Part shown: one piece after another, positions 45,616-56,494 of the stretch
How the letters are laid out: every line of letters begins with the position of its first letter
Position numbering within the stretch: position 1 is the stretch's first letter
DNA from: Moringa oleifera
Lineage: Eukaryota; Streptophyta; Magnoliopsida; Brassicales; Moringaceae
NCBI GenBank assembly: GCA_021397835.1
Contig: JAJFZO010000889.1
Location: 5,022,001 to 5,086,000 of the forward strand
Length of the DNA stretch: 64,000 nucleotides
Direction: 5' to 3'
Notes under the pieces: model-generated
What the model was told of the DNA's origin: nothing
What the model saw: only the letters and a program-made list of their open reading frames with translations
The model's database searches: none
Translations under genes and position numbers: made by a program

Positions 45616-48480
45616 ATTTCTCTCAGATTTGCATTGCATGATACTTCATGTTGGCTGAGGGGGGAGAATACTTTTCTAGCCTGAATGACTTGATTTAAAT
45701 AAACACAAAATCATGAAAACAGAATATCTGAAAAATGAAATAAAAAAGTTAATAATGATATGCTCACACATCAAGTGGAAAGTAATCTTTAAAGTCATAT
45801 TTTCTTGCTCTTACTTCTCCTTCTCTTTAGATTATTCTCATGTATGTTTGGTTCGTGAAATGATGGTTGGAACTTGGTAGAATGAAATGAAAAAAAGAAT
45901 AAAATAAATATTTTTGGAGAATAAAAAAATGAAAAAAATAGATTATTGTGATTGATCTATTAAAATTAAATAATATATAAATTTATTTTCATGTGTTTTG
46001 TTTATCAAAAAATAAAGTATAAAAGTAATTGACATAACATTAAAAGATTAGTATATTTTTATTTAAATTAATTGTAATTTAATTAATTTTTTATTAAAAT
46101 AATATTAATTAATAAATATTTTATAATAATACATTATTATAAAAGTAATACTAATTAAATAATATGTTAATAATTATTTTTTATTTTTAATATTAATATT
46201 ATAAAAATAAAATAAATATTAATTAATATTTTAATAATAATAATAATATTATTTTTTGAATCATTTAAAAAAATAAAATTATTATATAGATATAGTAATT
46301 TAAAAATTTTATTAATGGTATGTTGAAAATAAAAAGATATAATAATTTTTTATTTTCTTGAAATAGTTATTTTAAGAGTTAATTTCAAAATAGTTATTTT
46401 GAGTTTTTAAAGAATAAAATTTTTTCAAAGAATTAAACATGATGCCATAAAAGAAATTAAATAAAAAAAATTAACAAATGTGTCCTGCAGGACTTACTAT
46501 CAAATCACTATTCTGATTTGTGTAATCAAAGCCCGTCAAATTATAATTACCTCTATCTCCTTTGTGTAAAAGAAAGTCACCCAGTATTCCCACTTAAAAT
46601 TGGAATGAATAGATTTCTTAAGTTTTGATTGATCTTAACTTGCAAGCAAAAGAGAGAAAAACAAAACCGCAAGTGACACAAGCTTTGCTTAAAACAAAAA
46701 ATTGTGCTTAACACTTTACTTCAATAATTATCGCTTTTTTTGATTCAGTTTTAGGGCCAAGTTTAAAAGCTCAAGCAACTTCATAATCAATAAGCAAATG
46801 CCGAGTCCCACGCATTATTCTCCTCTCCGCCAACCCACAGCCTTCTCCGTACATTTTCATCTCATTTAAGTAGATCGAGAAAAAGAGCTTCTCATTCGCG
46901 TAGCTTGGTCTTCGGTTTCGTTAAACAACCACCGTCTCAAGAATGAGTTTTGAGTTACCACAAAAGCTTTGACCAACGATGCTTCCGGTCGTTTTCTTCT
47001 GCTTACACCTTGCGATTTGGTCAATATAAATCCAACCCATCGGATTCAAAGATTCCACGAAGCCATGTTCAAGTTCAACACGGGAGGCCATAACATATTC
47101 TAATGCCACTATTATATCTCATGACCGAACTTAGTCAACTTAACATGATTCATGCGCCATTTGTTTAATAAATGCTAAACCAATGCAAGCATGCCTCCTT
47201 GCTTCTCATCATCCCACTTCTTGTAATTTATTTGCCTATACAATATGCCTTATACCATATTTTATACAATTTCATATCATCAAAACATTAATTTTAATTT
47301 TTTTAACCTTATTCATCATTTCATTTTGCATAAACATTAAAAAATATTTAATAATTTAATTTAACTTATAATTTATCATTTACATAAATCTTACATTTAA
47401 TATTTTAATTTAAAGTGGACTTTGATTTAAAATAGTTATATACAAAAGTAAGAGTGTTTTTAATATCTCAAAAATAATTAAAATAAAATATACAATTTAT
47501 GTATGAAATTTAAATATTTTTTATTAAAATTTTTAAAAAAGAATGAATTTTTTAAAACATATTTTTATCATTAAAAATGTCCAAATTCTTTATGATGATA
47601 GATTGAATATCTTTTTATATTTGTAAGAAAAATTTAAATTAGATTTTTTAATTTAATTATTTTATTTTTTTATAAATCATAAATTAAACTAAATAAAAAT
47701 ATTAGACATATAATTAATTTGTTAAATAAAATTAATAAAATTTAATTATATATATTCATGCCACAGCAGGGAAGCTGTGATTAAATTCCGGCTCAGCCCC
47801 ATGTGAGGGAATGTAATCAATATAATAATATAATATATACCGTTGGCCAGGTGGCATCATGGCCTTACAAAAATTTAAAATTTATATTAAAGTCTTGCAT
47901 TGACAATAAGAGTGACGTGTACAATTAATGCGGTTTCATGACTTCATCTTAACGTGGTAATGTGTCATTGTCGTGATAACATCCCTATTAAAACAAATTG
48001 ATTAAAAAAATCTCTATGATTGCATTTTTGTTATGCTTCTATGATTTTTTTTTTAAAAATATAATTATTACATTAGTAAAAACAACAAGGATGACAATTG
48101 AATTATTTTAATTTTTTTAAATTGAAATTATTAAATATGTATTAAATTAAAAAATATCTGATGATGAGAAAAATCAGATCTCATTGACTAATTTTTTGCA
48201 TGCAAAAATGAAAAAAAGTAAGTTGAAAATTCACATATATATATATTTTTACCGTTTAGACAGATATTTTTTTATAATTTTGTAATCTTTAATAATGATA
48301 ATATATAATAAATATCATTATTTAAAAAAAAACACACAAATAAAAAACTAAAAAAAATCATAATAGCAGGAGTTTGATCCCACTAGCGGTCTTAAGCTGA
48401 AGGCCGAAGGCTAAGGTCAAAAGTAGGTTCTATGGCCAATCAGCATTCATCAAAAGTAAGGGGACCAGTGTAGGGTCTCG
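45616..48480. other. AT-rich intergenic region
   Basis: Very AT-rich at 45860-46440 and 47240-47760. A mixed-composition patch at about 46790-47110 has a 62-codon open frame on the minus strand (46921-47109) with protein-like composition but no family I recognise. No RNA gene is seen. Confidence 0.4.
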
Positions 48481-49832
48481 ATTTCCCTGGATGATATAAA
48501 TTGCAAAAGGGCAATAGAGAACTGTACCAACTCCCTCCTTCTCTTGTTTGGATAGTCCCCTAGGAAAATTAAATGACACTGTATCGTGAGGACAAGGACT
48601 AGCCTATACGGAAATCCTCCTTTAGAATCTTACCTTTTTATTGCCTAAAGCTTTTAAGGCATCGGTTTTGATCTCTCTGTCTCTTGCTCTCTCGATTCAC
48701 AGGTATTCCATATTTCTCCGTGGTATAGTGCTGAACTTTTTGTTCTAATCTGTAAAACTGATGTTAGTGTAATTGATAGGATTTATCTCCATGTAATGCT
48801 TGTTGTCTCTTAATTTTGATTAGATCTGTCAGTCCCAAGTTATCGACTCGTTGACTACTCTTCTTCATGTCCTATTACGGAGTTGAAAAATGTAGATTGT
48901 TTAGATTTGTATTTTGTATTTGGATCTTGGTTGTCTTTTATCCTTTTTAGCCTGTTGCTAGTGTGGAGGAGCTGATCATGTTAGTAGGTCCATATTAATA
49001 TTCATCTATGTTTATGCTACGAGTTTTGCTTCTTCCTTTAACTTTTAGTTTCAGCGTTTTTTTTTTTTTTCGGAGCTTTCGATCTTCTCAGTTTTTTTCA
49101 TGTGAAGTATAGGTAGGTTGATGTTAATAATATTGGCCTTTGGTGCATGGAATCTTTTTTCCTTTTTCCTTTATCTAGGAAAGAGTCATCTTGGAAAGGT
49201 GTAAGCCGTGTTTGTTGTCTCCTCAAGCTTGTGAAAGGTATCTTGTGTAGAATTGAATTCATGTTGATCAAGCAGTTAGTTGTGCAGGTGAGGCACTGCC
49301 AATATTCCAAGATGATATAAATAGTCAAGTCGGAAAACGGATTGTACTGTTCTTAAATCCGTATTGCAGCGGTTAGATGGCTTCTGATTGAGTGGAGAAT
49401 TTGAGTATAGATGGCAGAAGAGGTCCCTAGTCGCAGTACCTGTAGAGTCTTCTACTTTGATGCAGTCAGCATTTTGAGGATTCATGCTTTGTTTTACCCA
49501 TGCTAATGGTCTTTGGCCTCTTGCTGTGTGATTTATAAGTGAAAGAATCTACTAAATACCTGAAACTGTACAACGTGACGAATGATTATTATCTGGATTA
49601 GTGTCTGTATATCTTAAAACTGATGATCTTTATGTGGAGATGTCTTAGTTGGATTGAAGCCTTCTCTGATTTTAAATTGTGGATCTTGTTAAGCATTGTC
49701 ATATGCAGACATTGGGTGATTTTCTCGTGTTTCAGCCTATAGAAGGCCTTATTATTGCAGACCTTATTTTGCTTTTTTTTTTCCTGCTTAATGAAGGTTA
49801 TTACCACAAGTTGAACGTGATTAAGAGTAAAA
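48481..49832 (+). promoter_or_regulatory. Promoter, 5' UTR and probable leader intron of the SEC14-like gene
   Basis: A TATA-like element (ATATAA) lies at about 48494-48499. A pyrimidine-rich leader exon appears to end at 48702 (gattcacag|gtattcc), the usual start of a 5' UTR intron in this kind of gene. Acceptors at about 49709 (atatgcag) or 49761 (attgcag) could close it before the ATG at 49833. The leader intron boundaries are inferred. Confidence 0.45.
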
Positions 49833-52358
49833 ATGTTTCTCAGGAGAAGGCACTCTCATCATCCAGAGGATAAGTCTGAGCAACAAGATCTGAAGGTATA
49901 TAGATGAAAGCTCTTTTATTGTATTTTTGTATTGATTGCAGTAGTTTTTATTGATTGCCCAATGCAAGTTGCTAGTGTCTCATGACAGAATGTTAACTTT
50001 CTATGCTCTTGATTCGACGTTATAGACAAGAACACATGAGTTTATGGATCACATCAAATAGGTGATTCAGGGTACTTACCAGAAATGTTAAACTTTCCTT
50101 TCATAGTTTATCTGACAAAACGATATTGCAGTTTGACCTAAACAAGTTAGTTCGCAGATGTTATTCCTCCATTAAATACTTATTCTATGTGCAGATCAGT
50201 GAACTCAGGGCTGCTCTAGGCCCCTTGTCAGGAAGGAGTTCAAAATTCTGTCCTGATGCATGCTTGAGGAGATATTTAGAAGCTCGGAGCTGGAACCTTG
50301 ATAAGGCAAGGAAAATGTTGGAGGAGACTCTTAAGTGGAGATCAACTTATAAGCCCGAAGAAATCCGTTGGGTATGTTTGATGAATCACAATATACATGT
50401 GTTCAAGATATTCATGAATCACATGGAACACTCACATATGTCATGGTCTTTGATATTCTATTTCTTGAAAAACTTTTCTACCTAATCTTATGTACATTAG
50501 AGCAGAAAAACTTACTGGACGGAAAAGTACTCTTCCATATATGGGCTACCTTTTCAGTTACCTTCAAATAGTTGGGTGACAAAGCTAATCAGGCATTTGG
50601 TCATTTGTTTTTCAATAATATTATGGATCTGCATCAAACAATATGCTGTTCTGGTTATTCTTTTGCATCACATGTAACTGTAATTTTTGTTCTGTCTAAA
50701 TCTCAGTTCTGAAGGCTGAAATAATCTTATTGCTTTACAGTGTCAGGAATTCCTTTAGGACCTTTAGGTTGATATTGGTGAATTGGCAATATTGAATAGC
50801 TTGTAATGAGCTTGTATTTGATGCATCCTGAAATTATTAAATTTAATTGTTCACGCCGTCCAGAATCCTAAATGATCTCTTCTCTAATATGTGTTCTTAT
50901 AATTCATATGAGAATGAGGCACTGGTCTGTACCTTTCTTCCATCTCTGAAATGATAGTCTTCTGATTCTGCTGAGTGCATTAGTAATTCAACCTTTTTAT
51001 GTTCCCATATGGTTCCAGCATGAAGTGGCACATGAAGGTGAAACTGGAAAAGTTTCCAGAGCAAATTTTCATGATCGATACGGGAGGACTGTGCTTATAA
51101 TGAGGCCAGGAATGCAGGCACGTATCAGGATTTTCTTGCTGTGTTGTACATTCTGCAGCTAAACCTTCTTGTTAACTTTTCTCTATTATTTGCAGAACAC
51201 AACATCAGCAGAAAATAACATCCGCCATTTGGTCTATCTGATAGAAAACGCTATCCTTAACCTTGCTGAGGATCAAGAACAAATGTCATGGTTGATAGAC
51301 TTCACTGGCTGGTCATTGAATACCAACATTTCTATTAAAACAGCTCGTGATATCGTGAACATTTTACAGAACCACTATCCTGAAAGGCTAGCAATTGCAT
51401 TTTTGTACAATCCACCTAGGCTTTTCGAGACATTCTATAAGGTACGATTGTCACCTGGCTGTTATTGTTTGTCATGATACTCTAGCTGAACAGTTGGAAA
51501 TTGCTAGACAACTGTTTGGTAAACTAGAACATAGTTTTCTATGCAGTTTAATTGAATCTATAGCTCAGAGCTAGAATCAAAGTTCTTTCTTGGCCATTGA
51601 AAGTGACCCTTAAAGTTTTGCTAGACTAGTGTTTGGTAAACTGGAACATAGTTCTCTATGCAGTTTAATTGAATCCATAGCTCAGAGCTAGAATCCAATT
51701 TCTTTCTTGGCCATTGGAAGTGATCCTTAAAGTCAATGACTCTGAAAAAGGTGAATTTTCATCTGATAGTCAGATTCTCTTTAAAATATCATGATTTTTC
51801 AGAAAGAAATTCATTTAGATTTTCTAAAAAAAAGGGATCATATATTGCAAAAAATATTCTACTATGTAGCAACCATTCCTCCCCCTCTGACACCTTAGAA
51901 AGTGCAAGTCACAATGAACAACTTTGGGATGTAGTGTTGGGCTGGTTGGCTTTGCTTTCTGTCAAACTTAATGTACCATTACCATAAACTCTAACTGGTA
52001 CATTCTATCTCAGTTGATGTACCATTTTATGAACTTCTTGTTACCTCTGTTTACACAGGCTATCAGGTACTTCTTGGATCCAAAGACAGCTCAGAAGGTG
52101 AAGTTTGTTTATCCTAAAAATAAAGCCAGCGTAGACCTCATGACATCATTATTTGACATTGAAAATCTTCCTATGGAATTTGGGGGAAAAGCCACCCTAA
52201 ACTACGACCATGAGGAGTTTTCACGATTGATGGCCGAGGATGATGTAAAAACTGCCAAGTTCTGGGGACTTGATGACAAGCCCTACTTTGTCAGTCATGG
52301 TCATTCTAAGGCTGAGGTGGTGCCCGAGCCAGCTCCCCTTGCACCACATGCTAGCTGA
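49833..52358 (+). CDS. CRAL-TRIO / SEC14-like lipid-transfer protein
   Basis: Five coding exons, 49833-49895, 50195-50371, 51019-51117, 51196-51441 and 52059-52358, join in phase to 294 residues. The start gives MFLRRRHSHHPEDKSEQ, the form seen in plant relatives. A CRAL-TRIO N domain follows (LRRYLEARSWNLDKARKMLE), and then the CRAL-TRIO lipid-binding domain: RYGRTVLIMRPGMQ, WLIDFTGWSLNTN, LQNHYPERLAIAFLYNPPRL and IENLPMEFGG. Such proteins move phosphatidylinositol or other hydrophobic ligands between membranes and support phosphoinositide signalling. This one has no GOLD or nodulin domain, so it is a compact single-domain type. Intron 3 has a GC donor (CAG|gcacgt) and is only 78 nt. VPS39 lies downstream, and in Arabidopsis a SEC14-like gene adjoins VPS39 (At4g36640/At4g36630, from memory). 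The exact ligand is unknown. Confidence 0.93.
51501..51733. repeat. 116-bp imperfect tandem duplication in SEC14-like intron 4
   Basis: 51501-51616 and 51618-51733 are head-to-tail copies, each starting TTGCTAGAC and ending CCTTAAAGT. They differ at only about a dozen positions. The duplication is intronic and recent enough to remain easily aligned. Confidence 0.9.
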
Positions 52359-53696
52359 GTAAGCCTTCCTAACAGCAAGAATGTTGCCTGATTTCTCTAT
52401 AATGCAACCTAAAGTTAATTAACTAGTACAAAGTCTCGTATCAAACTTACATGTGTATTGGAAATGACATCTCTTCAGTCATGGGGTAATAAAGGTCCCA
52501 ACTTTTTTTTTTTTGGGTTTAGGTCAACATCTTCTGCTAACAGTTTTAATGTTCTCCACCTGACATAACCCAAAAAAGAAAATTAAAGAGAAATACTTGC
52601 CTCTGATTGATTTTAATGATGGTTAATACAATTTGTCTGGGAAAAAAAGAAAGGTGCATGGCCCTTTGGCAGGACTCACTAATGGGCCTTACTACGAGTT
52701 CAAATATCGATTATTACTTCTTAGTTCATTTTATATCATTTATTAAGTTAACACAAGACTTATGTTATATTTTTCTGATATACTGATCAATTCAAAGCTT
52801 CCAATATCAATGAATTGATAAGAAGGGGGTTTTAATGGGGCGACTCCATTACCCTATCAAAATAGGAGACATAAATTAATTAAAGAGTATTGGGGAGTAC
52901 AATACTTCCCAGTTAATAGGTTGATGTAATTAGAGTGACGTGAGAATCATAACCTCCATCATAAATAACATGAACTACTGTATGACATTCTCCAAAAGTG
53001 CCCAGATTCATAACAATTAAGTGTCCTTGGGCAGATGCAGTGGCCCTAAATAGCATGACAAAACTCCCTCATAGTTATCTTAGCCATATTTACTCTGACA
53101 TATCATCATGTCCTATCTTTATATTTAAGTACATTATCAATCTTCAAAGCCTGGCTTCTGACAATTCATGCACTTGATCATCAACTGCTTCATTGATTTC
53201 AAGGACAGGGTCCATGTATCTTTCTGGACTGATGGAGTAGGTAACAGGAGTCTCCAATTTTTTAACAGAAAGAACCAAAGGGTGCATTTTGCACCTTGCT
53301 CTCAAAGATGATTTTACAATCCAATATGCTCCATATAGCATCTTTCTATCTTTTCGAGCAATAACATTATTCGATTATTCAGTAAGACATGCCCAAAGAA
53401 GGATATTACTGTGCAAGACCATTTTGCAGATCATCTCAAGCAAATCAAAAGCTATCTGCTTGCCACTGATTTGACACATTAACTTCTATCTGACATAAAA
53501 AAAGTACTCCATCATGTATACCTTGTCCCAAGAAGCGGGGTAATTCGATGCATCCATGCGAACCAACACCCACTGGCTGTAAATTCTAGCATCACAACAA
53601 ACCATATTTTATTTCATCTAACAGCTTCTAATTTCTAATATGTACAGCAGTTTTGGGCGAGTATACTATGTCACCGTTTTTTTAGAGTATAAGCCA
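52359..53696. other. Convergent 3' region between the SEC14-like gene (+) and the AE7-like gene (-)
   Basis: Contains both 3' UTRs. A 65-codon frame on the minus strand (53144-53341) has a protein-like composition but no recognisable family. It may be 3' UTR of the AE7-like transcript or a decayed exon. A T-run lies at 52504-52514. Confidence 0.4.
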
Positions 53697-55909
53697 TCAC
53701 AGTTCGTTAGAGTAGAGGCACTCATCCACAAGTTGGCGGAGATTAGGATTCTCCAACGCCGCCGCAACTCTTTCTTTATCATTTAACTGCTTATTAACTG
53801 TAGAAAACAGAGCTTCCAGATTTCAGCATAGTTCAGTAGGACTTAAGGCAAAAGGAGAACATTGGGTAAATGAATATGTTAGGGGTGAAACTGAGTCCTA
53901 GGCATATATTGTTAATGAAAAGCTAGGGTGTGCCAGACACATTTTTTCTGGGTTCTCCATATCATCCAGCTCTAATCCACTAATACATTTTTTCTGTGTT
54001 CTCCATATTATCCAATTCTAATCCAAACTCTGTTTACCTGATGAAATTCAAAAACTCATTTCTTAGATTCAAATCAAACTGGTGTCTCTGACATAAAGTT
54101 AGAATGTGTGCTATCTCACCTGAGTCTTCATTGGCATGAGATCCAGGAGATACTTTAATGTCAACCTGTAAAAGATGAACAATTAGCATAAGCGCCAGGA
54201 ACAATTAGATGAATATCATGCATGTGGGCATCAAACAAATCTCTCAAGATTAACTCAAACCCTACACATCATAAGGGGCAAGAGGGCAACGGGTGGCAGG
54301 GAGGAAAAATTGTAGAAGATCCTATATCACTTAGGAAGCATTCAGATGCCCACTTCGAGTTACCATAGTTGTCCATTTTTTTGAAAATTAGTTGACCATG
54401 TGCTCAGTCCATCCTGTTTGAGTGTTATTAACATAATGCAAAATAGACATACTCATAGTCATCATAACATATAACTTAAATAAGGAAACAAAGCCTGTAC
54501 CACTGCAGTTGATGGTAACAGAAAAGGAGTATACTCTGATGTTTGCAAGTAATTTGCTGGAATGACACTTGGCATTGTCAGATGGGGGAAAATAGAACTT
54601 TTGCTTCTTTTTTTTTTTTTTTTATAAAAAAAATTCTTTTTAATATATATTTGTTAAGATCAGAATAGAACTTTTCCTTCTCATGATGTTCAATTTGCAG
54701 AAAATGAATTTAGGTTCCCAAGTTTGAGAAGCTTGCAAGTAAGGGACTCCTAGGGATTAAAGTCCAAATCATATTCCATAAAAATTAAATATCACATGAT
54801 TAGGTGAGTTTCTGCTAACACATGCTAGTCAAATGGGAGGAGTGAAAGGGGAAAAAAAAAAGAAGAGAAAATCATTCAACCCAGAAAAGCAAAAACCTTA
54901 AGAAGGAATAAACGAATAATATGCCTTCTCTTTCCCTTTTACAGTTCATGAATCTAAAAAGGCATTACTATCAGTCTATCACTAACAAGAATTACTGATT
55001 TGAACTTCAAAATATATACACTGTTAGGTCGAAGAACTATATTCAGATTCCAGCTAACTATACACAAGAATGTATCTACATGGAATGTGTCCAATTAACT
55101 TCACATTGGGTCTCTAAAACAAGGAAAGCATGTAATGAAATGGAGAACCAACAACTCAGCTGAAATGAAATTTCAAAGTAATCAGAACTAACCTTAAAAT
55201 GCGGTGGGAAACACTCCTTTAATTTAACCCTCAAGCACAGACCAATCACTGTTGCCATACTGCAGTGTTGAATTGTTGGGGTGAAAGTTATCCTTCCAAA
55301 GAAAAAGGAAAGGGAAACTCATTGCTATAGAATTAAGCAAAATTCTCACTATAATAGCTCAAAGCAACCAAGGATTAACAGATGCAATGAAGATGATCAC
55401 TAAAGGACTTCAAATTTTCCGAGAAAGAAATTAAGGCAAACCATAGCTTACTAATACTCACAAAATACGCCCAAGCTTCTCATCAACAGTAATCGATTCC
55501 TCGGAGAGAACACTGAGCTGCTCCAATGAATATGGATGTTCTGGATCTCTTATATCCCTCACAAAATTTATCAATCTGAGTAAAAGATCGCAATATTTTT
55601 ATTTTCCCTTTCCTATATGGCAATCAACATTAAAATTTAACAGTTACATAAAGGAATCAATAATTTCATCAGTTCAACCTACTGAGAAGTGTGAACAACT
55701 AAGTCTTTGAATGTCAAAGAAAACAGAAAAGTAAGATCGGCTGACATTAAATTTAGAGTAGAATCTACTCATATAACCAAATGAAAAGAAAGGATATCAT
55801 AGATTTCGAGAGGATCAACGGCGTCGTCTCCATGAGGATCTTCAGTTCGAGCTACCCTTTCCTTTTTGGCGTGAACCACGGGGTTCGCGTTGATCAGGCC
55901 CAGAGTCAT
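53697..55909 (-). CDS. AE7-like MIP18-family protein of cytosolic iron-sulfur assembly
   Basis: Minus-strand gene with exons 55909-55798, 55567-55462, 55292-55193, 54165-54120 and 53797-53697. They join in phase to 154 residues, the usual family length. The protein starts [20 protein letters not shown]. It has the signature [18 protein letters not shown], the motif [20 protein letters not shown] with the conserved Cys, and the C-terminal [19 protein letters not shown] followed by [11 protein letters not shown]18/AE7 proteins act in the CIA targeting complex with CIA1 and MET18/MMS19, delivering Fe-S clusters to nuclear and cytosolic enzymes such as DNA polymerases and helicases. The LSVLSEES wording fits the AE7-LIKE branch better than AE7 itself. 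Intron 1 appears to be U12-type. VPS39 starts divergently 585 bp away with a tRNA between them. Confidence 0.92.
55568..55797 (-). other. Candidate U12-type (minor spliceosome) intron, AT-AA ends
   Basis: Intron 1 of the AE7-like gene has no usable GT donor, but exon 1 is followed directly by ATATCCTTTC, a perfect U12 5' splice site. A plausible U12 branch site, ATCTTTTACT, lies 13 nt before an end at ...GATTGATAA. Joining there restores the family sequence EIY-D-FVRD exactly and gives the expected 154 residues. The ordinary AG in this area (ctcag) would put a stop in frame. The 3' end dinucleotide AA is rare, so the acceptor position needs transcript evidence. Confidence 0.6.
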
Positions 55910-56187
55910 GGCTCTTTCTTGTCTTCGTCTCCGTGTCTCTCCTCTCTCCTCTGTTCCCTTGTTCCTCTATGGATCACGGGCTACACTGTCCGCGAGTTGG
56001 TACTTCATAAAAGGAATTATCAGGCCTGTCCAGTCGGTCACAAGTCACAACGTGCCCCCCGTCAATCTGCTGCTCCCCTCATTTTGTGCGGATTCACTGA
56101 AACGCATTCTCAAGTCGCCACGTCATATCACCAAAATCACGTGCACAAACAAAGTAGATTATATGTGGTATTCCCCCTAGGCATCGC
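55910..56187. promoter_or_regulatory. Bidirectional promoter between AE7-like (-) and VPS39 (+), left half
   Basis: GC-richer non-coding DNA between the start of the AE7-like gene and the tRNA. The whole divergent spacer (55910-56494) is 585 bp and must hold both Pol II promoters plus a Pol III gene. No clear TATA box was found for either gene. Confidence 0.4.
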
Positions 56188-56261
56188 GGTCCCGTAGCTC
56201 AGTTGGTTAGAGCGTTGGTCTTATGAGCCGAAGGTCGCGGGTTCGAGCCCCGCCGGGACCA
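56188..56261 (+). tRNA. tRNA with anticodon TAT, read as tRNA-Ile (AUA)
   Basis: A perfect 74-nt cloverleaf: acceptor GGTCCCG/CGGGACC plus discriminator A, D arm GCTC/GAGC with the standard loop, anticodon stem TTGGT/GCCGA (two wobble pairs) and T arm GCGGG-TTCGAGC-CCCGC with A and B boxes intact. The anticodon loop is CTTATGA, so positions 34-36 are TAT (isoleucine, codon AUA). Position 37 is G, whereas tRNAs reading A-starting codons normally carry A37. There is no intron and no T-run directly after the gene; the first TTTT is about 47 nt downstream. Confidence 0.85.
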
Positions 56262-56494
56262 TTATGAAGCTTCTCATTTCTCTAGATATGCACGTCTGCT
56301 TAATTGACTTTTGCTCTGAGAATCTGTTATTTTTTTGATCATCTGGCCTTTAGAATGTTATGTTTTATTTCTTATCCGAAAGCCTTCTAGAAACGGCATC
56401 GTTTGCTTTGATGTCGCGCCCAGATTTCACAATGATTGTGCCGGAGTATGTATAGCAATATGCAACGAGTGGGAGATCAAAAGCAGAGACTACA

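Noticed and set aside
46921..47109. 62-codon minus-strand frame with protein-like composition
   Set aside because: I recognise no domain and no neighbouring exons; isolated in AT-rich DNA, so a decayed gene fragment at most.
53144..53341. 65-codon minus-strand frame downstream of the AE7-like stop codon
   Set aside because: It resembles no known protein and probably lies in the 3' UTR; first suspected as a copia fragment, but no pol or integrase motif is visible.
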